64,000 nt of DNA, taken from the NCBI GenBank assembly GCA_029216955.1, contig JANAVB010031417.1, positions 17,398,867 to 17,462,866 on the forward strand, given 5' to 3'. The DNA is from Iris pallida. Its lineage: Eukaryota; Streptophyta; Magnoliopsida; Asparagales; Iridaceae. Below are positions 34,154-44,817 of this stretch, piece after piece; the stretch's first letter is position 1; each line of letters opens with the position of its first letter. The notes beneath the pieces are model-generated. The model saw only the letters and a list, made by a program, of their open reading frames with translations, did not search any database and was not told where the DNA came from. The position numbers and the translations under genes are program-made.

Positions 34154-34480
34154 CTCAATTTCCGCCAGACGCTCTGTCGGATCGTTTTCGTTCTTGTAAT
34201 TTTCCCAAATATGTTATCCTACACACAATTTCGTTAAAATATATTACCCTACAGTAAATTTTCTGTAAATAATAACATACAATGACTTTGGACAACCAGA
34301 AACAGAAAATCTACATCACAAGGAAAAAAATTAACAATATTTTCCAATGTCCGAACCAACACTATTGTGTTTCCGAAGTGTCAAAATCAATTTTGAAAGG
34401 AAATAATTAGAATAAAAGATTACAGAGGGATCACAGAGGGATTACAGAGGGATTCCAAGTAATGTCGCCGTTGGACTTGT
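33680..34480. repeat. Paralogue of the EXORDIUM-gene 5' flank (copy A)
   Basis: Matches 51820-52110 through AACATGCAT, ATCTCAATGAAAAAA, TAATCAGAACACAAA, TGACTT.GGACAACCA and AATAAAAGATTACAG. Copy A carries the MITE at 33830-34265 and copy B does not. It suggests a former tandem EXORDIUM-type unit here. Confidence 0.7.
33830..34265. mobile_element. Mutator-like MITE with 9-bp target duplication
   Basis: Inverted ends of about 110 bp start CAGAAAATTTACTGTAGGG and end CCCTACAGTAAATTTTCTG. The 9-bp TSD TAAATAATA is at 33821-33829 and 34266-34274; 9 bp is the Mutator signature. The loop contains two poly-C runs (34050-34081, 34117-34149). The paralogue at about 51950 is the empty site. No coding capacity. 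Confidence 0.85.
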
Positions 34481-34812
34481 GACTAAATGATTAACAAGAA
34501 TCAAAGAACAACGATGACTTAGTATCCCTTACTGATAAATAAACCTCAAGGACTTATTTTCTAAGTAGAGATAAATTTCATATGGATCTGCAAAAACGAT
34601 TGACATTTCTAAATGATGAGAGTTGGTGATTCCTCGAAATACTTAAGTTTCAGATTAACTACGGAAGAAAAGTAAGCTGCTTAAATAAAAAGGAAAATAT
34701 TTTATGTACCTCGAACCCGAAGAGAAAATCGAATCGGCATTCGACGGCCGCAGATGTTCCATAGTGAACCACTCCCAAATGTATCATTTAGCCACCAAAA
34801 AAAAAAACTTTA
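34275..34812. other. AT-rich intergenic DNA, nothing recognised
   Basis: Only the end of the EXORDIUM-flank paralogue (to about 34480) and AT-rich sequence; the phrase TTTATGTACCTCGAA at 34701 recurs at 34809. Confidence 0.5.
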
Positions 34813-34966
34813 TGTACCTCGAAAATTTCATCCTTCAATATCCTTCCGTCACGTGTTCCTCTCATAATCGCTCATGTCTTCTCCCAACTCCCTCCTATAT
34901 ACTTCGGTCACTAAGGGAGTGTCACGTGACGGAGGGACACGAAAGGATGAGATTTTTGGAGGTACC
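34813..34966. repeat. Inverted-repeat element, MITE-like
   Basis: Left arm GTACCTCGAAAATTTCATCC through TCCGTCACGTG pairs with right arm CACGTGACGGA through GGATGAGATTTTTGGAGGTAC. The arms are about 45 bp with mismatches around a 65-bp centre. No clean TSD was found. A small MITE or foldback is likely. Confidence 0.6.
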
Positions 34967-35817
34967 CTTAGCCAAAATTTACGGGATTAGCCTATTTCAG
35001 TATTCATTTGCATATAGTGGAGTTATTTTACTTCAACTTTCGCGGGTACTACTTCCAGTGGATAAAACATTTGTATTAAAAAAAACATAATTGATATTCC
35101 ATAAGAATTACTTGATGAACGAGCTATCCGTGCAGCCTACACGATGAGCTTCTCAGAAACAAGTTCCTTAGACACACACACACACAACAAAGGAACTAAC
35201 AATATAGCAACATCGCCAAGTGACTTGGAGGCCGCTCCTCATCGATTGCCATGTCACTTTGCAAGTTATCTCCATTTATAATTTTCCAAAACTTCTTCAT
35301 CTACGTACAACCACCTCCAAACTACTCAATTCTATATGAAAATTTCTGCTGAATCTAGAATCAAGAAATTGGGATGGGCCTTAAGTTTGATGGCTCTTAT
35401 GACTCCCATTGAATCCGGAAGCAACTTTAATCAATTAGAACTTTGTTTGACAAAAGTAAAAGAAAGACTTTCTCAGTGGCAACAGAAATGGAGAAGAAAT
35501 ATGTCACAATCAAGAACCCAACAATGATTCACCGAAGCAGCTTTATTCAACAGTAACATAATTTCACAGAAATAAAACACGAGCTCTCCTCATTATAACA
35601 TCAAAAGTAAGAAAAAAACGATTTATTTCTAGAAATAAAAAGTACGCAGTCCGGGCTCTGAGGAGCCTGATGGCGCCGGCGTTGGCCATGGCAGGGACGA
35701 CTTCCGGGCCGGTGAAACGTAACGTAAGCAACGACGTCTCATGACCCAACGGCGGCGACGGCCGCTCTCGTTCCTCCTTTTTGTCCTTTAGTAGCACTGG
35801 CATACTTCCTATAACAA

Positions 35818-35890
35818 GCCCGTCTAGCTCAGTTGGTAGAGCGCAAGGCTCTTAACCTTGTGGTCGTGGGTTCGAGCCCCACGGTGGGCG
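35818..35890 (+). tRNA. tRNA-Lys (anticodon CTT)
   Basis: 73 nt that fold as a full cloverleaf. The acceptor arm GCCCGTC pairs with GGTGGGCG minus the discriminator. The A box is TAGCTCAGTTGG. The anticodon loop CTCTTAA gives CTT, and the B box is GGTTCGAGCCC. A TTTTATTTTATTTTTTT tract follows within 4 nt and should terminate polymerase III. No intron. It decodes AAG codons in cytosolic translation. The nearby minus-strand frame at 35564-35803 has no recognised domain and is not called. Confidence 0.97.
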
Positions 35891-36009
35891 AATTTTATTT
35901 TATTTTTTTAAATTGTACAAAAGTTGAGAATAATTTTTTTTTTTAAATTGTTACAAAAGTTGAGAATGGAGAGTGTCTTTGTATCCGAGCTAGGAACATA
36001 ACTTAATTA

Positions 36010-36115
36010 ATTGTACATGCATGTGCAGTACTTGGTATCGAGATTTTGGAGGTCCTATATAAATTGTATATGCATGTGCAGTACTTGGTATCGAGAGTTT
36101 CGAGGTACTATATAA
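36010..36115. repeat. Two direct repeats of about 53 bp
   Basis: The phrase ATGCATGTGCAGTACTTGGT followed by ATCGAGA, and an AGGT.CTATATA end, occurs twice back to back immediately before the duplicated EXORDIUM 3' flank. Confidence 0.65.
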
Positions 36116-36206
36116 AAATAAAACTTTTAGCCTCGACAAATGTTCAAAATAAGATTATAAATCGATAAATAAATGATGGACTATGGCATTACTTGCTAAA
36201 TACTAA

Positions 36207-36569
36207 GGCCATCTTCAATGGAGGTTTTTATCTCCCATATTTCTATAATAATTTCTGTCCTACGTGGCAGTGATTTAGTATACAGTGTTTCTATAATGGT
36301 TTATACGTGTTGAAACTTTTCAATGGAACTTCTACGAGAGTTTCATAAAAACTTTTATCAATCACACCAATTAATATTTGGCACCACATCCTCAAATTAA
36401 TTATTTTATTTGTTGTCATATATGAGAGAAATGGAGAAGAGTGTGTTTATTTGTATGTACAGTTTCTATATAAAATTCTACCAACTAGGATAGAAATTCA
36501 CATAAAGTACAATGACACGTAGGATAGAAACCCGATTTTAGAAATCTCGATTGGAGATGGCTTGAGCCT
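36207..36569. mobile_element. MITE (GGCCATCTTCAATGG family), copy 1
   Basis: The left end GGCCATCTTCAATGG resembles the complement of the right end, which contains CGATTGGAGATGGCTTGAGCC, and interior TAGGATAGAAA/TTTCTA motifs mirror each other. Relatives lie at 44911-49513 and 52261-52646. The TAA/TTA at the ends suits a PIF/Harbinger-type TSD. Confidence 0.65.
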
Positions 36570-37285
36570 TAATGTTTACTTAGATCGGGTGGAAGAGATG
36601 TGTGATAAATCATAATGGACAAGGGTGGATTTACTAGCCACGGTCCTCCAAATTTTTTTAAAATATAGAAAAAAAAATATGTAATTTTAAATTATATATA
36701 GAAATATGTCCATATAAGAGTAAGACAGTTTCATTTGTTGTAGTGCTCAGGGCATTTTGTTTCATTTTTTTTGTAATTCTAATGAAAGAGAAAAAATTGT
36801 CTAATTATAGTTGAGTTATTTAATGTATAATAGTAAAATATAGGGTACCAATTAGAAAATTTTAAATATTGTAGGATATTCAGATGAAAAAAAATGTTAA
36901 ATTTCATTGTAATACATCACACAATCTAATGTAATACCACAGTCCATCCTTAATTAATTTGTCAATCCATCCTTAATAACAAAATGATGAAAGGATAACT
37001 TTTAAGGAATATTAATTTGTCAATCCATTCCATGATCTGCTTTAACTGTTTACCTAACGTATTTATTGTAATACGTTCCTGGCTGGATTTCTGCATCTCA
37101 CTTTCGTCGTCAATTTCAAACAAAACACAGACAAAATCAAGCTCGATATCAAACAATTGGACATAGAACGAGCACTAATAAGCGTTACTAATCAACATTT
37201 CATTGAATATAATGAAAGAATTATACCAACTGTAAAAAATAAAATAAAAAATATTAAACGTCCTAATAATCCCTGCAAATCCAAA

Positions 37286-37311
37286 CTAGACCATAGTTGT
37301 CGAACAAGAAG
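37286..37311 (-). pseudogene. Stub of a second EXORDIUM-like gene (last eight or so codons)
   Basis: On the minus strand the codons SCSTTMV and the stop of the intact gene (50238 region) are preserved. Everything upstream is replaced by copia gag sequence at 37312. It shows that a second gene copy, or an unequal recombination product, once stood here. Confidence 0.8.
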
Positions 37312-37854
37312 GCCATATGGTTGCCTGAAGCGCGCCATGACTGGTTAAACCTGTGTTTCCAAGACTTCAAGAGTGTAACTGATTACAACAATGAAGTCTG
37401 CAGGATTCGATCACTTCTCCAATACTGCGGTGAGATATTACCCGACAGTGATCTATTGGAGAAAACATACACCACATTTCCTTCCACTGACAACTTGCTC
37501 CAGAAGCAATACCGTCAGTCTAAGTTCACCAAGTTTTCCAAGCTCATCACCCAGCTTTTACTAGACGAGAAGAACAGTCTCATTTTAATGAGAAACAACA
37601 ATTCTCGTCCTGCTGGAACAAAGGTAATTCCAATGCCTGATGCAAACGCTCTCCGTGGACCAAATCCACGGTGGAAACGAGACAAGGGCCAGTCGTCCCA
37701 GCCAAGGAACAGAGGCGAGTTTATGTCTCGTCACCCAAAGCGAGGTTCTAACAAGAACCAAGGACCTTTGACTCCTAGACAGTCTCATGGTAAGAACCAA
37801 CGGGCCAGTCGTCCCAAAGCGAGAGTGGAAGGCCAAGCGCCTACTCTCTGCTAC
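37312..37854 (+). pseudogene. Copia Gag, middle part
   Basis: Frame with LPEARHDWLNLCFQDFKSV, then LLEKTYTTFPSTDNLLQKQY and LLLDEKNSLILMRN, the UBN2-type Gag typical of plant copia elements. A basic Arg/Lys/Gln-rich linker follows. It stops at APTLCY, where the solo LTR begins; the zinc knuckle resumes at 42209. The N-terminal part of Gag is absent because of the breakpoint at 37312. Confidence 0.85.
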
Positions 37855-39864
37855 TGTGAGCACCCTGAATTTCGGGTTGATTTTTTTCATTTTATTTTAT
37901 TTTTTTTCTGATTATTTGGTTTTGATAAATATTTTATTCTATTTATTTATCTGTAAGTGTACTTTTTTATGCCTTTGATATTTGGAGTGTCAGGGATGTT
38001 CAATTCTGGAAATCTTCTTCACGAGTTTTGGAGTGGACAGGATTACCTTCATGATGGTATATAGTGTCCCATCCAAACTCGTTCCCTTGTACTCCTTTTG
38101 CTTCGCTGAACTTCGGGTCGAATTAGACCATTGATCATTAATTATTTTTCCCACTCTTTTCCTTGATCATTTTTAGCACGTTACCGTGACTTTTAATTTG
38201 GGAGCGCAAGACCAGTCAGTTTCTTGAAACCAACTCCTCATTGATGATCTACTCGAGGCGCTCGCCACCCATGACCTTCGTGTCCCACTCAGACACGTCA
38301 TTTTGTGCTCCATTTGATCCGCACAACTTTTCCGACACGTGACCCGATTTTATTTCACCCCACGACGTCACATTCATTTTCCAACTTGATTTGTGGGTCC
38401 CCTGTCGACCAAAACCAGTCAGCCCCAACTATGGACATGGCCCACTTTGAGCCTACTATCCGTCCGCCACTTGTGTCCCATTTATTGGAATCCCCATGTG
38501 CTACTTATTCACTCATGATCATCAATACCTAATTTTAATTCGATTTTTGCTCGATGTCCGATTTTGATCCAATCTGGCTCCACCGAGTCCAGTCCAGCTT
38601 TGTGTTGCCCTCCATCATGACACCCTCTTATTTTCTTGCCCAAAAATATCAATTGCTCATTCTACCCATTTATAATATTTATTGGGAATTTTTGTTGATT
38701 TAAATTCTATGGGATAACCTATTTTCCTACACATTTGATATTAGCCATTGATCCCCTCTAATTAATCCTAACCCTCTATTCTCTCACTTTCACTCACAGC
38801 ATGGTGCCGGCCCTAACTTCTAGGAAAGCCACTTTTCTCTCTTTCTCTCTCTCCTCTCTCTCACAACCATTATTCATCTCTCTCTCTTCCTATTATTCCT
38901 ACAACAACAAAACCACTTCTAAAACACAACAGCAACCCATCAAACAACCCGACCCCCTGGCCGGAGCTCTGACCACTCCTGGCCGAGCTCGGTCGTCGGC
39001 CACCATCCCTGGCCACCACCACAGTCTTCTCCTCCCCTCCTCCTCCTTTCCTCCTCACATTTCGACCACCACCCTCCATTCCATCCCAACCACCAAGCCA
39101 TCCGCCGCCACCTCCTCCGCTCGGGACGACCACCGCCGTGCCCGCCGCCACTGGCCGTGCGAGCCCCCCCCTCGCCGCACCTCCGTGCGCAGCCCCGCGC
39201 GGCGGAGGACAGCAGCAGTGGCTGCACCATTGCACGGAGGCACGCACACGCACGCGCGCGCGGGCCGCCGTCGTGTGCCGCCGTGCCGCCGCGTGGGCCG
39301 TCGTGGCCCCTGGCCGTACACCCCCTCTCTCCGGCGAATCTTCCCTGACGGCCACCGTCCTCCGGGATGCGCCGTCGAGGCGATTCGTGCGTTTTGCACG
39401 ACGTCCCGTCGTAACGCGCGCGGGATCGAGTTCGTTTTGGCGCTCCGTCGGGCGAATTCGCACGCATTTTTCCGGAGATCCGACCGTTGGATCGGCAATT
39501 TCTTCGCTCCGACGCAATCTCGGTATATCCACCTTCGCTCATGTCAATTTTCGTCCGTTAATTTTATCATTTGATACATCAAAACCGGCCACCAAGTTGA
39601 CCGTTTAAATTGTATTAAATTTGGACAGTTTCGCGGGACCAACTTCGTCAGCTTGTATTTACTCCACCGCAGCTCCGTTTGGCGTGCTACTAGTTCCGGG
39701 GTGAAGCTGGTATAACCCTCTTGCTACCCCTCCAGTTTCGTTTCATTGTGAGCATGTTTGACTGGTTGAATTCGACGCCAAAGTTGGCCGTCCGAATTCG
39801 TAATTTCCAACTTGTAAAATTCCGTTTTTGAACACGGGACTCCAGATTTCATTTCTGACACCAT

Positions 39865-40440
39865 TATTAGACTTGTGGCGTCGTTCTGGCATGTTTTTAT
39901 ATAAAATTTGTTAGATTTGGAGAACGTGGGCCCTGGCACGTTTTTCGGTGCAAAGTGGGTCCCACATTCTGGGTCAACGGGACTTTTTGACGCCGGCTCA
40001 TCGGAATCCAATTCCGGATATACCGTTGAGTTCGTATCGTCATTCTGGACTCGTTGACATATAATTTGCTAGGTTTTGGTGGACATTGGGTCTGGCACGC
40101 ATTTCGGTGCAAGTCGGATACCAATATCCGGGTCAACGGGTCATTTTGAGATCGGCTCATCGGAATTCAATTCCGGAGATACCGTTGAGTTCGTATCATC
40201 ATTCTGGACTCGTTGATAGGTAGTTTGCTGAGTTTTGAAAACTTTGGCTCCGGTACGCATTTTCGTGCAAACCGGAATTCCAAGTTCTGGTCAACGGACC
40301 AAATTGAGATCGGGTCAACAGAATCCAATTCTGGAGATACCGTTGGGTTTGTATCGACATTCTGATTTCGTGGACATATAATTTGTTATATTTTATTGAC
40401 TTGATTTCTTGCACATTTTTCGATGCAAAACGGCTCCGAT
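39865..40440. repeat. Degenerate tandem repeat, units of about 150-170 bp
   Basis: TACCGTTGAGTTCGTATC begins units at 40021, 40190 and (with GGG for GAG) 40338; a more diverged unit precedes them. Each unit carries CATTCTGGACTCGTTGA, TTTCGGTGCAA, GGGTCAACGG and TCATCGGAATCCAATTCCGG. Confidence 0.8.
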
Positions 40441-41385
40441 ACGGACACCGTTTTGACCCAAAATTACCTTTTTGCCCTTGTGTCCAAATTGGACCGTTGG
40501 ATAGGCTATCCTAGCTAATTTGACCATTCTGGACACGTTGGCGATGTTCATTTCATCGTCCGACAATGTTTGTTGATAGTTTCTCTGAGTTTAGATTTTT
40601 TATAATTAATTAATAATTAATTCATATAATGTTCGTATTTCGGGATTAGTACAACGAAACTGAGATCAGCCAATTCCAGTGATCTCACCTCGCTGAAATT
40701 GACAAGTTGGACACGTGGATCACTATAATAAGATTATCAACCTTACCGATAATCTCCTTATCTCGATTTGCGTGTCGTAAGTTTCGACGTACAAATAACG
40801 AAGTACACTTTATATTAGACTAGAATTGACCCTGTTTGACCAGAGTTGACCAGTTGACCCAAAGTCAACTGTAAGTCAACGCTTGACCTAGTTTGACTAA
40901 TTATTGACCGGAGTTGACCTAGTGTTAATTTGACTTAGAAGAACCTAGGATAAAATAGATTGTTTGTGGATTCATTTATTTTAACTTGAACACCTTGTAA
41001 CCTATATTGCTTTAAATAGGACTCTGTGGCTTCAGTGGGACCCCTTATACTTATCAGCTGTTTAGGTTATCGAGGCGAGTACATTCTCTGATCATTTCAT
41101 ATCATGCTTAGAATTATTTCCTGCATTAAATTACTTTACTTGATACTGTCACGTTGGTCACACGGATTAGTACTATATGGATCCCTTCTTGAGATGTTAT
41201 CCCATCAGGGAGCATCGGGTACTCTATGTTCTGTGCGTTTCACTTACATAGCGTATCATATGCTTCTTTGGTTCTTTGATCACTTGTGACATATACTCAT
41301 ATGATCACAGAGTCTTCTTTGAATCCTTATCCCATTTATTGGGTCTATCAGAATCCCCATTTTTGGGACTACTGTGTATCACCTT

Positions 41386-41460
41386 CGGGGTCTATTACCT
41401 TCGGGGTCTATTACCTTCGGGGTCTATCACCTTCGGGGTCTACTACCCTTCGGGGGCTGT
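41386..41460. repeat. Short tandem repeat, TTCGGGGTCTATTACC-like, about five copies
   Basis: Units of 15-16 bp, TATYACCTTCGGGGTC, repeated five times with the last extended to CCCTTCGGGGGC. Lies in the solo LTR. Confidence 0.85.
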
Positions 41461-42208
41461 TACATAGAATCATAACATAACCTGTTTGGATCCTTGTGTA
41501 TTAGTTGGGGGTACGGGGGAGTATAAATAGCCATGTGAACAATTTTCAAAGTAGAATAGCCATGTACGCCTCTTTAGTATAGCCATGTACAAATCAAGCC
41601 GTTCACATGTCGACTTTATACTCTAAATCACTAGTCACTGGTAGCTCTCTACTTATAGTAGATATTTCTATTACAGTTCTCTCTCTGTTTACATACTGCA
41701 TTTCCTTCAGTATCTATATCTTACTTTACTGCATGATTATATTTTCTAACCTGCTATGAACTGTTGAGATGTACTGTGCTCGCTCCAGTCCTGACTGGAC
41801 CTGTTGATAAATTTTACAGATAGCTTGGAGGTTGCCTGCTAGCCTAGAGGAGACACTTTAGAGGATTTTTAGATAGTTGTTTCATTTGTTTGGAGTTGTA
41901 TTTACTTTGTGGATTACTGTATATGAGTTTGAGGTATATTTTCTGGATTTTTGTATATTAGACACTTAGACTTCTATCTCCTGTATCTCTTTTGGATTTC
42001 ATGTTTTATCTATCTTCCTTTATGCTCTACCTTAGATGTGATTGAGTTTACTTTCTGCTATGTCACCCCCATTCGGGGAGTATAAACTGTTTAGTCTTAT
42101 ACTGTTAGATGCATTGAGACCTAGGACAGCGTTCTACCGCCGACACTGCGGCATAGGCTGGGCGTTGTTACGTTCTCGTGCCCTAACTCTAGGGTGCGGG
42201 TCGTGACA

Positions 42209-42372
42209 GCTACAAATGTGGTGCTTATGATCATATGCAAGGGACTTGCAGGGCAACCCCCCAAGAAGTTGATAACTATCACAAGGGGCGCCGGGCCGAA
42301 GCAAATCTGGTCAACGAGTGCGAAAATCTAAATCTTGAGACCCCCGATTTTATATTAGAAATGGAAGAATGA
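42209..42372 (+). pseudogene. Copia Gag, zinc knuckle and C-terminus
   Basis: CX2CX4HX4C knuckle (C.KCGAYDHMQGTC), then an acidic tail ending LEMEE and TGA at 42370-42372. The knuckle's first Cys and Tyr codons are the ones duplicated by the solo LTR insertion. Confidence 0.8.
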
Positions 42373-42513
42373 ATCTCCATTTTCTCTCTATATTTGATTT
42401 AAGTCATAAAACTTTTGGTGGTTTGTATTTTCTGTTTTCTCGATAAATTAAAGTTCTATTTCGAGCACTTTCCTCAAACGTATGACAAACTTTAATTTTC
42501 TTTACTTATAGGC
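42373..42513 (+). other. Gag-pol spacer ending in a splice-acceptor-like site
   Basis: AT-rich, ending AATTTTCTTTACTTATAG just before the protease frame. This resembles an intron 3' end and would fit a spliced pol message. No convincing donor was identified within the preserved part. Confidence 0.35.
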
Positions 42514-43605
42514 ATGGACCACGGGGCAGTAGATTGTCTGGTTGATAGTGGAACGACTCACACTATCTTGAGAGATAAATCGTACTTTATCTCCTATACG
42601 CCTAAAGTAACCTCAGTGACAACCATTTCGGGATTCTCAACCCTTGTTCAAGATTTTGGCAAAGCCCATTTTTTGTTATCCAATGGTACTCCCGTTGAAG
42701 TATCAGAGGCCTTATATTCTCCAAGGTCCAGTCGTACCTTACTGAGTTTTAAGGATATTCGAGAAAACGGATTTCATGTTGAAACTGCTCGAGAACATGG
42801 CTTCGAGTATCTTTTCATTACCTCCACTCAGTACGGCCAAAAGCGTATCATAGAGAAGTTGAAAAGTCTTTCAAGTGGTTTGTATCTCACTACGATACAA
42901 CACATCGAGAGTAATCTCATCATTCGCCGCGCGCCAGTTGATGAGAGCATTTTTATGCTATGGCATGACCGGCTGGGTCATCCGGGTCAAAATACGATGC
43001 TTCGCACTATGAATGCATCGCATGGGCATCCTCTTGGAGGAAAGAATTTCGTTATAAATTCGAAAAGCCTTTGCCAAGCTTGCTCGATTGGGAAGACGAA
43101 TCTCAAGCCGCTCCATGTGAAACCTACAAGATTGGTTTCTCAATTCCTTGAAAGAATTCATGGAGATATTTATGGACCAATCCAACCAACATGCGGACCA
43201 TTTAAACACTTCATGGTTTTGGTTGATGCATCAACTAGATGGTCACACGTAGTGTTGTTGTCCACCCGAAACGCAGCGTTTCCTAAACTCCTCGCCCAGA
43301 TCATTAAGTTAAGGGCTCACCATCCGGATTATCCGATAAAGTCTATTAGACTTGATAATGCCGTGGAGTTTACATCGAAGACTTTCGATGACTATTGCAT
43401 GACTTTGAGAATAAATCTTGAATACCCTGTTGCGTATGTTCATACCCAAAATGGCCTAGCGGAAGCTTTTATAAAGCGACTGCAAGTGATAGCGCGGACC
43501 TTGGTTATGCGCACCAAACTCCCACTATCTGCATGGGGCTACGCAATTTTGCACGCTGCAAATTTGGTCCGTCTGAGGCCCATGGCCACCCAACCACTTA
43601 TCTGA
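42514..43605 (+). pseudogene. Copia Pol: protease and integrase
   Basis: Residues from 42514: protease loop CLVDSGTTHTIL at the N-terminus, GAG-pre-integrase motif LWHDRLGHPGQ near 150, CQACSIGK zinc part, integrase core (RIHGDIYGPIQPTCGPF, then SIRLDNAVEFTSKTFDDYC and HTQNGLAEAF). The frame is cut at QPLI and a stop (43603-43605). In related elements integrase continues and leads into the reverse transcriptase. The last motif has AEAF where AES is commoner. Confidence 0.88.
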
Positions 43606-43610
43606 TTCGC

Positions 43611-44071
43611 ACAAGGGGCGTTCCCAATCTGGTTATGTCTTTACCATTAGGAACACGACAATTTCTTGGAGGTCTCGCAAACAGACCTTAGTGGCTACTT
43701 CAACGAACCACTCTGAGCTACTCGCGCTCTATGAGGCGACTAGAGAGTGTGTATGGCTTCGAGCTGTTATTGGCCATATTCGAAGTACATGTGATCTTTC
43801 ATATGACCCAGATGAACCTGTTGTCGTCTATGAGGACAATACCGCTGTTATTGATCAAGCGAAACATGGTTACATCAAAGGGGATGCTACCAAGCACATA
43901 TCACCCAAGTTGTTCTTTACACAAGAACAACAAGCGCTTCAGAAGATTGAAGTGCAACACATTGGATCGGAGAATAACCGTGCAGACTTGTTCACCAAGT
44001 CGCTGCCGAAACACTCGTTCCAGAAACATGTCAGAGCAATTGGACTTAGAAAACTTTCAGAGCTAGCCTAA
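43611..44071 (+). pseudogene. Copia RNase H, joined out of frame after an RT deletion
   Basis: Begins HKGRSQSGYVF, continues ISWRSRKQTLVATSTNHSELLAL and VYEDNTAVIDQAK, and ends HIGSENNRADLFTKSLP and LRKLSELA. This is the normal C-terminus of plant copia Pol. The whole reverse transcriptase that should separate it from integrase is missing. The junction is near 43597-43610 and leaves the two parts in different frames. Confidence 0.88.
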
Positions 44072-44204
44072 GTGAAACATGTTTTCTGTACCCTGTTGTG
44101 TGCATGTGAGGGGGAGCGCCCCAACGAGCGCCTCCAAACGCCCTGTTGTGCGTATATCCCGTGCCCTGTCGAGTGCGAGTGAAAAGGGAAGCATCCTGAT
44201 GTAT

Positions 44205-44545
44205 GCTTGTGTACTCTTTTTCTCTTAGACCAAGTTTTTTCCCATTGGGTTTTCCTTGGCAAGGTTTTTTAACGAGACACAGTTCAAATCCCTTATTCAC
44301 TAAGGATTATTATGATCAGGGGGAGTATCCAGTTGTATACTTCTAAACCATCGTGTACACTTTTGTCCTTCGATCAGCGGTTTTTTTTTCCACTGGGTTT
44401 TCCCTGACAAGGTTTTGACGAGGCACCTTTGCAATGGTTAGTTTACCCCCATCACACTGACCTGTGTGTACTCTTTTTGTCCTTCGACCAAAGTTTTTCC
44501 TACTGGATTTTCTTTAGCAAGGTTTTTGACGAGGCACAAGTAGGT
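44205..44545 (+). repeat. Copia 3' untranslated motif in three tandem copies
   Basis: TGTGTACTCTTTTT.. then CACTGGGTTTTCC, GGCAAGGTTTTTGACGAGGC occurs at about 44211, 44352 and 44467. This phrase is a familiar feature downstream of RNase H in many plant copia elements. Confidence 0.75.
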
Positions 44546-44630
44546 GGTCAAATTTGAATCAGCAAGCTACAGACAGATGAAGAAGCTCAGAGGTGTTTAC
44601 AAGCAGAGTTTGTGAAGAGCCAAGGGGGAG

Positions 44631-44817
44631 TGTTGTAACTCATGGTAATCCTTCATGTTCCCAAGTGACTCTTCACCTTTGTAACTCCCAAGTGACTTTT
44701 CACTTTGTAACTCCCAACCTCTCTCTCCCTATATAAAGAGAGGTTGGGATGGCTTGTAGAGACACATTGAGATATATTGATATACATTGAGAGGTTGAGC
44801 TAATTGTCCACACAACA
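44631..44817 (+). repeat. 3' LTR of the copia element
   Basis: About 187 bp, TGTTGTAACTCATGG to CCACACAACA, preceded by the polypurine tract CCAAGGGGGAG. TATA box CCCTATATAAAG near 44727. Very short LTR, as in small copia lineages. Confidence 0.85.

Larger units (their letters stand above)
36114..37311. repeat. Duplicated 3' flank of the EXORDIUM-like gene (copy A)
   Basis: Nearly identical to 44818-50260 without the CACTA insertion there. It includes a MITE, poly-A-rich DNA and the last codons of the gene. It ends abruptly at 37311 against copia gag sequence, at a point that is not an LTR end, so this is a recombination breakpoint. Confidence 0.9.
37855..42208 (+). mobile_element. Large solo LTR (about 4.35 kb), gypsy-type
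   Basis: TGTGAGCACCC at the left, GGGTCGTGACA at the right, TSD GCTAC at 37850-37854 and 42209-42213. No internal coding region. Within it are a GC-rich segment (38930-39540), degenerate tandem repeats (39865-40440) and a short TTCGGGGTCTA array (41386-41460). The minus-strand solo LTR at 54676-57075 shares both termini and several inner motifs. The 257-codon frame at 38801-39574 has only low-complexity composition and was not called. Confidence 0.85.
37312..44817 (+). mobile_element. Ty1/copia element, 5'-truncated, RT-deleted
   Basis: Contains part of gag, protease, integrase, RNase H, the 3' untranslated repeat region and one short 3' LTR (about 44631-44817). There is no 5' LTR: the left edge is a breakpoint inside gag. 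A solo LTR of another family (37855-42208, TSD GCTAC) sits in the gag zinc knuckle. The reverse transcriptase is missing. Confidence 0.9.

Noticed and set aside
35564..35803. 79-codon minus-strand ORF next to the tRNA gene
   Set aside because: Basic and low in recognisable motifs; no domain, promoter or paralogue support.
38801..39574. 257-codon plus-strand ORF with overlapping long minus-strand ORFs
   Set aside because: GC-rich, low-complexity segment inside a TSD-flanked solo LTR; open in five frames, no domain, Arg/Pro/Ser composition only.
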